From: Oceanospirillales bacterium
GTDB taxonomy: Bacteria; Pseudomonadota; Gammaproteobacteria; Xanthomonadales; SZUA-36
Assembly (NCBI GenBank): GCA_003233115.1
Contig: QIKV01000146.1
Span: 1-36,047, forward strand
DNA length: 36,047 nt
Reading direction: 5' to 3'
Of the stretch, positions 8,067 through 16,121 are shown piece by piece. The notes beneath the pieces were generated by a model, which saw only the letters and a program-made list of their open reading frames with translations, did not search any database and was not told the DNA's origin. The translations under genes were made by a program, and so were the position numbers. How positions within the stretch are numbered: position 1 is the first letter of the stretch; every line of letters starts with the position of its first letter.

Positions 8067-9440
8067 TCAGGCATTGGCTGCCTTTGTGTTGAGTTTTTGC
8101 ATGGTGATGTCCACTGCCTGTTCGAAAGCATGCAAGGTCAGTGCAAGGCTGTCATCATGGGCATGGGCCTCGCAAATGAACCAGGGTTCGCGCGAGTCCG
8201 GTTCACACAGAATACCCAGTTCATGCAGTTCAACTGCCAGGGCATCGTAGAAACTGTAATCTGAATCCAGCCAGTCACGGTAATTCCTGGGTGGTCTGCG
8301 TCTGAAAAACAGGCCACCCATTGAGGGGTGGCCGACAAAGGAATGTGGGATGTCCCTTGCTTCGAGAATCCGGCTCATGCCGTCCTGCATGGCTGTGCCG
8401 TAACGGGCAATACTTTCCAATGCGTCGGTCTCTGCAAGTATTTCGAGGGTTTTATCTGCCGCCGCCAGCGCCACGGAATGGCAGGTATAGGTGCCGCCGT
8501 GAATGACGCCATTGCCAATTTTGCGCATGATGTCTGCCCGGCCTGCCACCATTGAAATGGGATATCCATTGCCCACCGCTTTGGCGAACGTGCAAAGGTC
8601 CGCCTGGAAGCCGAGCAACTCCTGCACGCCGCCGCGCGCAACCCGGAAACCGGTTTTGACCTCATCAACAATCATGACCACGTTGTATTTTTCGCACAAT
8701 TGCCTGGCAGCCTGGACGTATTCGACATCCGCCGTGATCGAGCAGCAGTTACCCATCATCGGTTCAATCAGGAAGGCGCCAATATCCTGGTGATGACGCT
8801 TGAGCAGGTCTTCCAGGTGGTTGGCATCATTCAGCGGTGTGAAGTGGGCAAGCTGCTTTAAAACCTGTGGTATGCCTTCGCTATTCGCCTCGATCGGCGG
8901 GTCGCCGAGGGCCGGGTTCCAGGTTTTGATATCCGCATACCAAAGCACGGCGTCGAATATGCCGTGGTAACCACCTTCAACAATGATGTGTGCTTCCTTG
9001 CCGGTGTAGGCGCGGGCCAGGCGCAGGGCAGCCATTACGGCTTCGGTCCCGGAATTTGAAAAGCGCACCATTTCTGCTGCAGGTACCATTGTGCCGATGC
9101 GCTCGGCAACGCTGTACTCGAGTTCGGTGGAAAGTGCGAAAACACCCCCTGTTTGCATACCGTTACGCGCTGCTTCATCAACGCGGGAATCTGCATACCC
9201 CAGTATGCCCGGGCCGTAACCCATGCGGTAATCGACATATCGGTTACCGTCAATGTCGGTAATCCGTCCACCCTTGCCATGATCGACGTAAATGGTCTTG
9301 TTTTCGCCCCAATAACGGAAATTGGACGATACGCCGAGCGGTATGCGTCGGCTGGCCTTTTGCCAGTGCTGATTAGAGCGTGTCAGTGTGCGGGGCATAA
9401 ATTTGCTTGCGCTGGTTTTACCAAGTATATAGGTTCGCAT
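8067..9440 (-). CDS. Class III PLP aminotransferase, glutamate-1-semialdehyde aminomutase-like
   Basis: This 457-residue protein is a fold-type I PLP enzyme of class III. FSNSGTEAVMAALRLAR (about residues 127-143) is the cofactor phosphate loop, VMIVDEVKTGFR has the PLP-binding aspartate (D259), and CTFAKAVGNGYP gives the Schiff-base lysine K287. It resembles GSA aminomutase in outline, but the context is catabolic, so it is not hemL. It is first in the operon running down to 3680 and begins 24 nt from the inverted repeat at 9464-9485. The ATG at 9440 has only a weak GGCGGG upstream; an internal ATG at 9398 is an alternative. It could transaminate the aldehyde or amino product of the flavoenzymes. 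Confidence 0.85.
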   Translation of the reverse strand: MRTYILGKTSASKFMPRTLTRSNQHWQKASRRIPLGVSSNFRYWGENKTIYVDHGKGGRITDIDGNRYVDYRMGYGPGILGYADSRVDEAARNGMQTGGVFALSTELEYSVAERIGTMVPAAEMVRFSNSGTEAVMAALRLARAYTGKEAHIIVEGGYHGIFDAVLWYADIKTWNPALGDPPIEANSEGIPQVLKQLAHFTPLNDANHLEDLLKRHHQDIGAFLIEPMMGNCCSITADVEYVQAARQLCEKYNVVMIVDEVKTGFRVARGGVQELLGFQADLCTFAKAVGNGYPISMVAGRADIMRKIGNGVIHGGTYTCHSVALAAADKTLEILAETDALESIARYGTAMQDGMSRILEARDIPHSFVGHPSMGGLFFRRRPPRNYRDWLDSDYSFYDALAVELHELGILCEPDSREPWFICEAHAHDDSLALTLHAFEQAVDITMQKLNTKAANA

Positions 9441-9463
9441 AACATCGCCCGCCTGTCTATAAA

Positions 9464-9485
9464 AATGAATGAATAATCATTCATT
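9464..9485. promoter_or_regulatory. Perfect inverted repeat, probable operator of the BetI-like repressor
   Basis: AATGAATGA and TCATTCATT are exact 9-bp inverted arms around ATAA. The site lies in the 159-bp gap between the divergent aminotransferase and betI-like genes. On the minus strand a TATAGA hexamer (9456-9461) is 3 bp away, and on the plus strand a -35 TTGAAA begins 3 bp away. A dimeric TetR-family repressor bound here would cover both promoters. The palindrome is visible; the binding protein is inferred from position. Confidence 0.75.
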
Positions 9486-9487
9486 CG

Positions 9488-9516
9488 TTGAAAAAATAGT
9501 GACAAGGTTTTATGCT
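9488..9516 (+). promoter_or_regulatory. Sigma70-type promoter for the betI-pot-Rieske operon
   Basis: TTGAAA (9488-9493), a 17-bp spacer and TATGCT (9511-9516) make a credible promoter directed at the betI-like gene. The -35 hexamer nearly touches the 22-bp inverted repeat, which fits autoregulation. The leader to the GTG at 9600 would be about 75-80 nt. Confidence 0.6.
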
Positions 9517-9529
9517 GATGGCAGTGCCA

Positions 9530-9549
9530 CACACGAAGCGGGTCGTGTG
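9530..9549 (+). other. Hairpin in the betI-like leader
   Basis: CACACGA and TCGTGTG form a 7-bp stem around AGCGGG, followed by CTTTT. It lies downstream of the proposed promoter and upstream of the GTG start. It could be a second operator half, a leader structure or a weak attenuator; nothing in the sequence decides between these. Confidence 0.35.
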
Positions 9550-9599
9550 CTTTTAAAAACAAGTCACACACAGCATGACTTCACGACCAGAGGGAAGCG

Positions 9600-10244
9600 G
9601 TGAACGAGATAGCAAAGAGGCCCAGAACCAAGCGCCGTACCGCCTCCAAACAGGAGCGCAAAGCCCAGCTTATAAAGGCAACCATACGCTCAATCGCCAA
9701 ACATGGCCTGTCGGTTACCACCATGGCGAGCGTCGCCAAGGAAGCCCGCCTGAGCCAGGGTATCATCAATCTGCACTTTCAAAGCAAGGACCGGTTGCTG
9801 GAAGAGACACTGCGCTACGTGGTGGATGAGTACCGGCTTGCATGGTTCAAAGCGCTGGACAATAGTGGCGAGTCGGCGCCTGAAAAGCTGGCCGCACTGG
9901 TGCGGGTGGATTTTGATAAACAGGTCTGCCAGCGCAACAAACTGGCAGTCTGGTTCGCGTTCTGGGGGGAAAGTCGCTCGCGGCCCACCTATCGCCAGAT
10001 TTGTGCTGAGCGGGACAAGGAATATCGCCAGGTACTGAGTGGCTTGTGTGCAGAAATTATCCGTCAAGGCGGTTATGCAAGCAATCCAGAGCACGTTGCA
10101 TACGGGCTTTCAGCGATGAGTGAGGGACTGTGGCTGGACCTGTTGCTCAATCCCGTTGATTTGACGCCGGAACAGGCGCTTGGGATCAGCATGGGGTATC
10201 TGCAGGATATATTTCCGCAACATTTCGGTCGCGCGACAAAGTGA
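9600..10244 (+). CDS. TetR-family regulator, BetI-like
   Basis: This 214-residue protein has an N-terminal helix-turn-helix at about residues 20-66 (the core reads TTMASVAKEARLSQGIINLHF) and a C-terminal part, AVWFAFWGESRSRPTYRQIC, like the BetI ligand domain. BetI-type repressors sense choline or related quaternary amines. The start is GTG at 9600 behind AGAGGGAA. It is the first gene of an operon with a polyamine-type ABC transporter and a Rieske monooxygenase, and it faces the divergent flavoenzyme operon. No betA or betB gene is present, so it is better seen as a local regulator of this catabolic island than as the choline-glycine betaine regulator. Confidence 0.85.
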   Translation: MNEIAKRPRTKRRTASKQERKAQLIKATIRSIAKHGLSVTTMASVAKEARLSQGIINLHFQSKDRLLEETLRYVVDEYRLAWFKALDNSGESAPEKLAALVRVDFDKQVCQRNKLAVWFAFWGESRSRPTYRQICAERDKEYRQVLSGLCAEIIRQGGYASNPEHVAYGLSAMSEGLWLDLLLNPVDLTPEQALGISMGYLQDIFPQHFGRATK

Positions 10245-11335
10245 TGCGCCGGTCAGGGAAAGCGCTGTTTTTTTTCGTGCTGTTGACCTGGGCGGTTGCC
10301 GGGGCCAGTGAAGAAAAAGTCCTGAATGTCTACAACTGGGTCGACTACATTGCGCCGGACACCATTTCGAATTTTGAGAAAGAGTTTAATGTCAGGGTCA
10401 ACTACGACGTTTATGACTCGACCGAGGTGGTGGAAGCAAAACTGCTGGCCGGAACAACGGGCTACGACGTTGTCATTCAAAGCGCCCGCTATGCTTCCCG
10501 ACTAATACCGATTGGGATTTTCAGGAAGCTCGAGCGGGACAAGTTGCCATTGTTTTCCAACCTGGATCCATGGGTTATGCAAAAAATGGCAATCTACGAC
10601 AGCGGTAATCGCTACGGTGTACCGTACATGTGGGGCACCACCGGTTTTGCCTACAATATAGACATGATCCGTGAGCGTATGCCGGACGCCCCGCTGGACA
10701 GTGCGGCGATGCTGTTTGACCCGGCGGTGGTTGCAAAATTTGCCGACTGTGGTGTTTCGTTGCTGGACGAACCTGTTGACGTTATTCCGATGGTGTTGCT
10801 GTATCTGGGGCTGAACCCCAACAGCCTGGATCCGGCTGACCTGGCCAGGGCAGAAGCACAATTAAAGAGTGTGCGGCCCTATATCCGTTATTTCAGTTCC
10901 GCAAAAATGCTCAATGACCTGCCCAATGGTGAGGTCTGCATCGCCATGAGTTGGTCGGCCGACTATGCCACTGCAATGAACCGGGCCAAAGAAGTGGGAC
11001 TGGATATCAAGCTGGCCTATACGGCGCCTTACGAGGGTTCGATGTTGTGGATTGACGCCATTTTCATCCCCGCTGATGCGCCCCATCCAGATCTGGCGTT
11101 GCAGTTTATTAACTATCTTTTACGCCCGAAAGTCATTGCGGCGATCACCAACTACACCAATTACGCCAATGCCAATGCTGCGGCCACAGCGTTTTTGTTG
11201 CCGGCAATTGCCAATAACCCGGTTTTGTACCCGCCGCCATCAGAACGTGCGCGTTTCGATCTGGGTTACGTTTTTGGGCCCAAGGCGGAACGGCGCCGCA
11301 CCCGTGCCTGGTCCCGTATTAAAACCGGCCTGTAG
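10244..11335 (+). CDS. potF: Polyamine-type ABC transporter, periplasmic binding protein (PotF-like)
   Basis: This protein of about 363 residues opens with a signal peptide (MRRSGKALFFFVLLTWAVAGAS) and the mature motif VLNVYNWVDYIAPDTISNFEKE, the hallmark of PotD/PotF. VPYMWGTTGFAYN and the AMSWSADYATAM segment are typical ligand-cleft elements. The ATG at 10244 overlaps the betI-like stop as TGATG; a GTG at 10241 is the alternative. It binds a cationic amine in the periplasm and delivers it to the permeases that follow. Cotranscription with a quaternary-amine-type regulator and oxygenase suggests a ligand beyond plain putrescine. Confidence 0.9.
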   Translation: MRRSGKALFFFVLLTWAVAGASEEKVLNVYNWVDYIAPDTISNFEKEFNVRVNYDVYDSTEVVEAKLLAGTTGYDVVIQSARYASRLIPIGIFRKLERDKLPLFSNLDPWVMQKMAIYDSGNRYGVPYMWGTTGFAYNIDMIRERMPDAPLDSAAMLFDPAVVAKFADCGVSLLDEPVDVIPMVLLYLGLNPNSLDPADLARAEAQLKSVRPYIRYFSSAKMLNDLPNGEVCIAMSWSADYATAMNRAKEVGLDIKLAYTAPYEGSMLWIDAIFIPADAPHPDLALQFINYLLRPKVIAAITNYTNYANANAAATAFLLPAIANNPVLYPPPSERARFDLGYVFGPKAERRRTRAWSRIKTGL

Positions 11336-11351
11336 GAGATGTTGCGAAAAG

Positions 11352-12518
11352 ATGGTTGACAAGGCCCCTGCCCAAAATGCCCCGGACGACCTGAAGTACA
11401 CACCCTGGCTGAATCCGGACCTCAAGCCAATGGTGCAGATCAAGGTGGTCAGCAAAAACTTTGGTGATGTCTGTGCGGTTGATGGGGTCAGTCTGGATGT
11501 TTATCCAGGGGAACTGTTCACCATTTTGGGTGCTTCCGGCTCAGGGAAGACCACTTTGTTACGTATGCTGGCCGGTTTTGAGCGACCGACTGCCGGCTCA
11601 ATCATGATTGATGGCGTTGATATGACCCGGGTACCGCCCTATCAGCGGCCAGTCAATATGATGTTCCAGTCCTATGCCCTGTTCCCACACATGACGGTTG
11701 CGGGAAATGTGGCTTACGGTTTGAAGAAGGCTGGCATTGATAAACGGGAAATCGAAATACGTACCAGCGAAATTCTTGAGATGGTGGAGATGGGCCAACT
11801 GGCGAAGCGAAAGCCTGACGCCCTGTCCGGCGGTGAGCGCCAGCGTGTCGCACTGGCCCGGGCACTGGTAAAACGCCCCAAGTTGCTGCTACTGGATGAA
11901 CCATTGGCAGCGCTCGACAGAAAGTTGCGCGAGCACACCCAGTTTGAGTTGATGAACCTGCAGGAAGAACTCGGCATTACATTCATGGTGGTTACCCACG
12001 ATCAGGAAGAGGCCATGACACTCTCCACGCGCATTGCGGTCATGAACAAAGGCCGGGTTGAGCAGGTCGGCACACCCGGGGAGGTATATGAGTACCCCCG
12101 CAACCGGTTTATTGCCGATTTTGTCGGCAAGATCAACATGATGCAGGCCGAAGTCGTCGCGGTTGAAGCGGGCCTGGTCACCCTGTACTGCAAAGAGCTT
12201 GGAACGGAACTCTGTGTGCGGGTGGAAAATGACCCGGCCCCTGAACCCGGCGCAACAAGGTGGGTTGCGGTGCGCCCTGAGAAGATTTTCATCAGCAAGG
12301 AGCGCCCGCACGAAGACGGTATGACCGTGCTGAACGCAACGGTGGATGATCTCGGTTATTTCGGCAACCTGTCCCTTTACCGGGTCGAATTGGCCAATGG
12401 GAAAATACTGCAGGTGAGTGGGCAGAACAGGGTGCGAACATCCCGTAAGATCGTTGAGTGGGATGATGATGTATTCATCTCCTGGGATATCCACAGCGTG
12501 ATTTTGTTGGACGCCTGA
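11352..12518 (+). CDS. potG: Polyamine-type ABC transporter, ATP-binding protein (PotG-like)
   Basis: This 388-residue ATPase carries Walker A GASGSGKTT (residues 60-68), the signature LSGGERQRVALARAL, Walker B LLLLDEP and the switch histidine in VTHDQEEAM. The PPYQRPVNMMFQSYALFPHMTV stretch is close to PotG. The C-terminal 130 residues form a TOBE-type domain (WVAVRPEKIFIS). I chose the ATG at 11352 because AGGAG sits about 11 nt upstream and just after the PotF-like stop; the longer open frame back to 11052 lies inside the PotF gene. It energises import at the inner membrane with the two permeases that follow. Confidence 0.92.
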   Translation: MVDKAPAQNAPDDLKYTPWLNPDLKPMVQIKVVSKNFGDVCAVDGVSLDVYPGELFTILGASGSGKTTLLRMLAGFERPTAGSIMIDGVDMTRVPPYQRPVNMMFQSYALFPHMTVAGNVAYGLKKAGIDKREIEIRTSEILEMVEMGQLAKRKPDALSGGERQRVALARALVKRPKLLLLDEPLAALDRKLREHTQFELMNLQEELGITFMVVTHDQEEAMTLSTRIAVMNKGRVEQVGTPGEVYEYPRNRFIADFVGKINMMQAEVVAVEAGLVTLYCKELGTELCVRVENDPAPEPGATRWVAVRPEKIFISKERPHEDGMTVLNATVDDLGYFGNLSLYRVELANGKILQVSGQNRVRTSRKIVEWDDDVFISWDIHSVILLDA

Positions 12519-12523
12519 AAAAC

Positions 12524-13450
12524 ATGCTCAGCAAGCTGCAACGGGCAGACGGACGCCGCCAGTGGTTACGGCTGGCCCTGATTCTGCCTTACCTGTGGTT
12601 GCTGCTGTTTTTCCTGGCGCCTTTTGTAATTATTTTCAAGATCAGCCTGGCAGACCCGCTGGTCGCGCAACCGCCCTTTACCGCCTTGTTCGATTGGGCC
12701 GCACAAGGCTGGCAGCGGGTCCATGTGACGATAGGTAATTACCTGTTCCTGTTTGAGGATCGTTATTACGCCATTATCTATCTGAGTTCCATCAAACTTG
12801 CTGCCATCAGTACGCTGATAAGCCTGTTGCTGGGTTACCCTGTTGCCTATTTTATCGCCCGCCAGAAGCCACAGCTCAAAAATTTGCTGTTACTGGGCAT
12901 CATTGTACCGTTCTGGATTTCATTCCTGCTGCGGGTATATGCGTGGATCGGTCTGCTCAATACCCATGGCCTGATCAACAATTTCCTGCTGTGGGTGGGT
13001 ATCATCGATCAGCCGCTTACCCTGATCTATAACAATTTTGCCGTGTACCTGGGTATCGTGTATTCCTATCTGCCGTTCATGATCCTGCCTTTATATGCAA
13101 GCCTGGAAAAGATGGACCTGGACCTGCAAGATGCCGCGGCAGACCTGGGGGCAAGACCCTGGCAGGTATTCCTGAATGTGACCCTGCCGCTATCGCGCCC
13201 GGGCATTATTGCCGGCTGCCTGTTGGTATTTATACCCGCCATTGGCGAATTCATTATTCCGGCCCTGCTGGGTGGTTCCGATACGCTGATGATTGGCCGC
13301 GCACTGTGGGATGAATTCTTTATCAACCGTGACTGGCCGGTGGCGTCTGCCGTGTCTGTTGTTTTGTTGCTGATACTGGTGATACCCATGATGTGGTTCC
13401 AGAGGATCCAGTCGCAGACAGTGGGTGCCGCAGAAGGTAGTGTTTCATGA
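12524..13450 (+). CDS. potH: Polyamine-type ABC transporter permease (PotH-like)
   Basis: This 308-residue inner-membrane protein has about six hydrophobic segments, beginning LALILPYLWLLLFFLAPFVIIF. The EAA loop that docks the ATPase reads DAAADLGARPWQVFLNVTLP near residue 204. FWISFLLRVYAWIGLL is characteristic of PotB/PotH. It starts 5 nt after the ATPase gene and its stop overlaps the next permease start (ATGA), so the pair is probably made in equal amounts. It forms half of the transmembrane channel. Confidence 0.92.
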   Translation: MLSKLQRADGRRQWLRLALILPYLWLLLFFLAPFVIIFKISLADPLVAQPPFTALFDWAAQGWQRVHVTIGNYLFLFEDRYYAIIYLSSIKLAAISTLISLLLGYPVAYFIARQKPQLKNLLLLGIIVPFWISFLLRVYAWIGLLNTHGLINNFLLWVGIIDQPLTLIYNNFAVYLGIVYSYLPFMILPLYASLEKMDLDLQDAAADLGARPWQVFLNVTLPLSRPGIIAGCLLVFIPAIGEFIIPALLGGSDTLMIGRALWDEFFINRDWPVASAVSVVLLLILVIPMMWFQRIQSQTVGAAEGSVS

Positions 13451-14244
13451 CGCGGCGCTCCAGAGGGCTACTTACCGTGTTGGTTTTTGTCTACGCGTTT
13501 CTGTATGTGCCGATTATTTCGGTCATGGTGTATTCCTTCAATGACTCCAGGCTGGTGACGCTCTGGGGTGGCTGGTCGCTACGCTGGTACCGCTCCCTGC
13601 TTGAGAATAATGCCATCCTTGATGCAGCGATACTCAGTCTTCAGATAGCAGTGGTTAGCGCCACATTGGCTGTTATCTTTGGCACCCTGGTGGCCATGGC
13701 ACTGAATCGTCTGGGTCGTTTCAAAGGGCGGACTTTACTGGCTGGTATGGTTACTGCGCCGCTGGTCATGCCAGAAATTATCACCGGTATTTCCTTGTTG
13801 TTCCTGTTTATTTCGTTGTCTGAATGGATTGGCTGGCCGGGAGTCCGGGGTGCAACAACGATTACCGTTGCCCATGTCACTTTTTCCATGGCCTATGTGG
13901 CAGTGGTCGTCAGGTCAAGACTTAGTGGAATGGACCAGTCGCTTGAAGAAGCCGCGATGGATCTTGGTGGCCGCCCGCTGACCGTCTTTTTTGATATAAC
14001 CGTACCGGCCATTATGCCTGCGATGGTTGCAGGTTGGCTGCTTTCGTTCACGCTGTCTCTGGATGATGTGGTGATCGCGAGCTTCGTATCCGGCCCCGGG
14101 GCAACGACGCTACCCATGCTGATTTTCTCAAAAGTCAGGTTGGGGGTGACACCGGATATCAATGCGCTGGCGACCATCATTATTCTATTCGTTGCGGCCG
14201 GGGTGGTTGCTGCTGCGTTGCTCAATCGCAGGCGGGTCGCGTAA
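13447..14244 (+). CDS. potI: Polyamine-type ABC transporter permease (PotI-like)
   Basis: This 265-residue permease has about six membrane segments, starting LLTVLVFVYAFLYVPIISVMVYSFND, which is typical of PotC/PotI. Its EAA loop is EEAAMDLGGRPLTVFFDITVP near residue 158, followed by SLDDVVIASFVSGPGATTLP, another family signature. It overlaps the PotH-like stop by 4 nt. With PotF-, PotG- and PotH-like genes it completes a four-part importer. Confidence 0.92.
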   Translation: MTRRSRGLLTVLVFVYAFLYVPIISVMVYSFNDSRLVTLWGGWSLRWYRSLLENNAILDAAILSLQIAVVSATLAVIFGTLVAMALNRLGRFKGRTLLAGMVTAPLVMPEIITGISLLFLFISLSEWIGWPGVRGATTITVAHVTFSMAYVAVVVRSRLSGMDQSLEEAAMDLGGRPLTVFFDITVPAIMPAMVAGWLLSFTLSLDDVVIASFVSGPGATTLPMLIFSKVRLGVTPDINALATIIILFVAAGVVAAALLNRRRVA

Positions 14245-14246
14245 CA

Positions 14247-14268
14247 AGCTGCCAGCCTGTTGGCAGCT
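14247..14268 (+). other. Short hairpin between the transporter and Rieske genes
   Basis: AGCTGCCA and TGGCAGCT form an 8-bp stem with a 6-nt loop starting just after the PotI-like stop. No T-tract follows, so it is at most a weak terminator or an mRNA-processing or stability structure that lowers expression of the downstream gene relative to the transporter. Confidence 0.5.
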
Positions 14269-14321
14269 AAACGCCGGGTTGTAAAAATATTTCTTATCGG
14301 TAATTAAGCGAGGATAGCGTC

Positions 14322-15521
14322 ATGGACAAACGGGCAATTGCGGCATTGATTGATGCACATCCACCGAGGACGGCGCTGGATCGGGCGTTTTATACGGATG
14401 CAGATATCTACGAGCGCGATATCTCGGAGATCTACCTGAAAAGCTGGCTATATGCGGGACATGGCAGTGAAATCCCTGCAGTGGGTGACTGGTTCCTGTT
14501 TGAGTTGGCAGGCGAGTCAGTCATCATTATTCGCAGCAGTGAGGACAAGATCCATGCACTGCTGAACGTGTGTCGCCACCGGGGTTCCAAAATATGTCTT
14601 GAGAACAGGGGTCGTGACAGAAAACTCATCTGTCGGTATCACGCCTGGGCCTACGATCTGGATGGCCGGTTGCGTGGTGCCGCCCATATGGGTGAAGATT
14701 TTGACAAATCCGGAATTTCGCTGAAAAATATCCATACTGAAGTTCTGGAGGGCATGATATACGTCAATTTTGCTGATCAGCCTGCCCCGTTCAAACCCGT
14801 TCGCGATGCCTTGACTGAATGCCTGCGCCCCTATCGTCTGGACGCGGCCAGGGTGGCCCACCGGCAGACCTACCCGATTAACGCCAACTGGAAGCTGTCG
14901 GTGGAAAATTACACTGAGTGTTATCACTGTGTTCCTTCACATCCGGAATACAGCCGCGGCCATAGTTTGGCGAAACCGGAGGCCCGCTCCGCCAAATTGA
15001 TGCAAGAGGTCATGTCGCGGGCACTGACATGCGGCCTCAGTGACAAGGCTGTGAACCGCATTTACCTGGATTCTGAGGGTTTCGGTGCGGACTATGCCTA
15101 TGAACGTTACCCGCTGTGGCGTGGTCACATCACCGGCAGCGAAGATGGTCAACCGGTTGCACCCCTGATGGGTGATATCAAGGACTACGATGGCGGCACC
15201 ACTGATTTCCAGGTTGGCCCGGTTTGCTTTGCGCTGGCCTATTGCGACTATGTGGTGATTTACCGGTTTACACCGGTCTCGCTGCATAAATCCGAGTGCG
15301 ATATTAGCTGGCTGGTCAACGGCGATGCTGTGGAAGGCGAAGACTTCGATAAAGACCGCCTGGTGTGGCTGTGGGATGTGACCACTGCTGCCGACAAGCG
15401 CATCATCGAGTACAACGCAGAAGGTGTAAGTTCACGTTATTACGAACCGGGGCCGCTGTCTGAAATGGAAGACTACACGTGGAAATACCTGTCCTGGTAC
15501 CTGCAAACCATCAGACCGTAG
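14322..15521 (+). CDS. Rieske non-heme iron monooxygenase, carnitine/glycine-betaine type alpha subunit
   Basis: This 399-residue protein has a Rieske [2Fe-2S] centre with C84, H86, C104 and H107 (CRHRG and CRYHAW) and a catalytic domain with ENYTECYHCVPSHPEY. H202 and H207 are iron ligands and a glutamate, E199, sits where most Rieske dioxygenases have the bridging aspartate. That glutamate is a feature of the quaternary-amine group (CntA, GbcA). The C-terminal GVSSRYYEPGPLSEMED also fits this group. Such enzymes hydroxylate next to the quaternary nitrogen, causing C-N cleavage or demethylation. They need a separate reductase, and none is encoded in the window. GAGGA precedes the ATG. The substrate is not decided by sequence. 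Confidence 0.88.
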   Translation: MDKRAIAALIDAHPPRTALDRAFYTDADIYERDISEIYLKSWLYAGHGSEIPAVGDWFLFELAGESVIIIRSSEDKIHALLNVCRHRGSKICLENRGRDRKLICRYHAWAYDLDGRLRGAAHMGEDFDKSGISLKNIHTEVLEGMIYVNFADQPAPFKPVRDALTECLRPYRLDAARVAHRQTYPINANWKLSVENYTECYHCVPSHPEYSRGHSLAKPEARSAKLMQEVMSRALTCGLSDKAVNRIYLDSEGFGADYAYERYPLWRGHITGSEDGQPVAPLMGDIKDYDGGTTDFQVGPVCFALAYCDYVVIYRFTPVSLHKSECDISWLVNGDAVEGEDFDKDRLVWLWDVTTAADKRIIEYNAEGVSSRYYEPGPLSEMEDYTWKYLSWYLQTIRP

Positions 15522-15543
15522 CAAGGCATACAAGGAGGGGCAG

Positions 15544-15906
15544 TTATTTTTTGTTGAAACCGGGTATCTGACGCTGGTCTCTGGTAAAGGTTGGTTTTTG
15601 TTGAAACATCTGCTTCTGGGAGGGTTGGGGGGTGTTGCCCTGTGGAATGATGAAGCCGGGTTGTGCTTTTCCGTAACCCCGGTTCGGAGCGCCCTGCCAG
15701 ATCACTATCCCTCTGCTGCCTGCCGGTTGCGCATAATGGCCGACGACAACACCACTACCGTAGGTGCTTCTTTTGTATACATGTTCATGGGTTGGCTTCC
15801 CGTCAGGGCCATTGACCTGGTGGGCGATAACGGATGTGCTAAAGGCCAGGGTGGTCAGCACAAATCCTGTGAGCAATGAACTGCGAGCGATGTTTCGTGA
15901 CTTCAT
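15544..15906 (-). CDS. Small secreted protein of unknown function
   Basis: This 120-residue protein starts at an ATG at 15906 with TTGGAG just upstream; the frame is open further back but without protein-like character. Residues 1-28 (ending STSVIA) form a clear signal peptide, with HQVNGPDGKPTHEH after the likely cleavage site. The mature part is rich in Gly, Pro, Gln and basic residues and ends QIPGFNKK, suggesting little regular structure. It converges on the Rieske gene, leaving 22 nt. I do not recognise a family. Confidence 0.65.
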   Translation of the reverse strand: MKSRNIARSSLLTGFVLTTLAFSTSVIAHQVNGPDGKPTHEHVYKRSTYGSGVVVGHYAQPAGSRGIVIWQGAPNRGYGKAQPGFIIPQGNTPQPSQKQMFQQKPTFTRDQRQIPGFNKK

Positions 15907-16050
15907 GGACTCCAAGTATAGACGGTTTTTCCTAAACCCTGACTGAACAGCTTGCACAAATACCGCCACACGGCCAAAGTATTTCCGTTGAGGCCAAAAT
16001 CCAGCTTGAGACCTGGACCCCACTGCGGCAAACTCTGGGCCTGGAACGAA

Positions 16051-16066
16051 CCCGTGTATACACGGG
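16051..16066. promoter_or_regulatory. Perfect 16-bp palindrome upstream of the MetF-like gene
   Basis: CCCGTGTATACACGGG is its own reverse complement. It lies 55 nt before the proposed start of the methylenetetrahydrofolate reductase-like gene, in the gap between divergent genes. A dimeric regulator binding site is the simplest reading. No regulator gene is adjacent and the binder is unknown. Confidence 0.45.
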
Positions 16067-16121
16067 AAAACATAAGGTTTATGGGTATGTGCCAGTTATC
16101 AACCAAGCGCAGGTTTGAAGG

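Noticed and set aside
9600-10244. Classical bet (choline to glycine betaine) operon
   Set aside because: No choline dehydrogenase or betaine aldehyde dehydrogenase gene is present beside the regulator.
11889-12494. 201-codon minus-strand open frame
   Set aside because: It is antisense to the PotG-like ATPase, which has all its motifs in the other strand.
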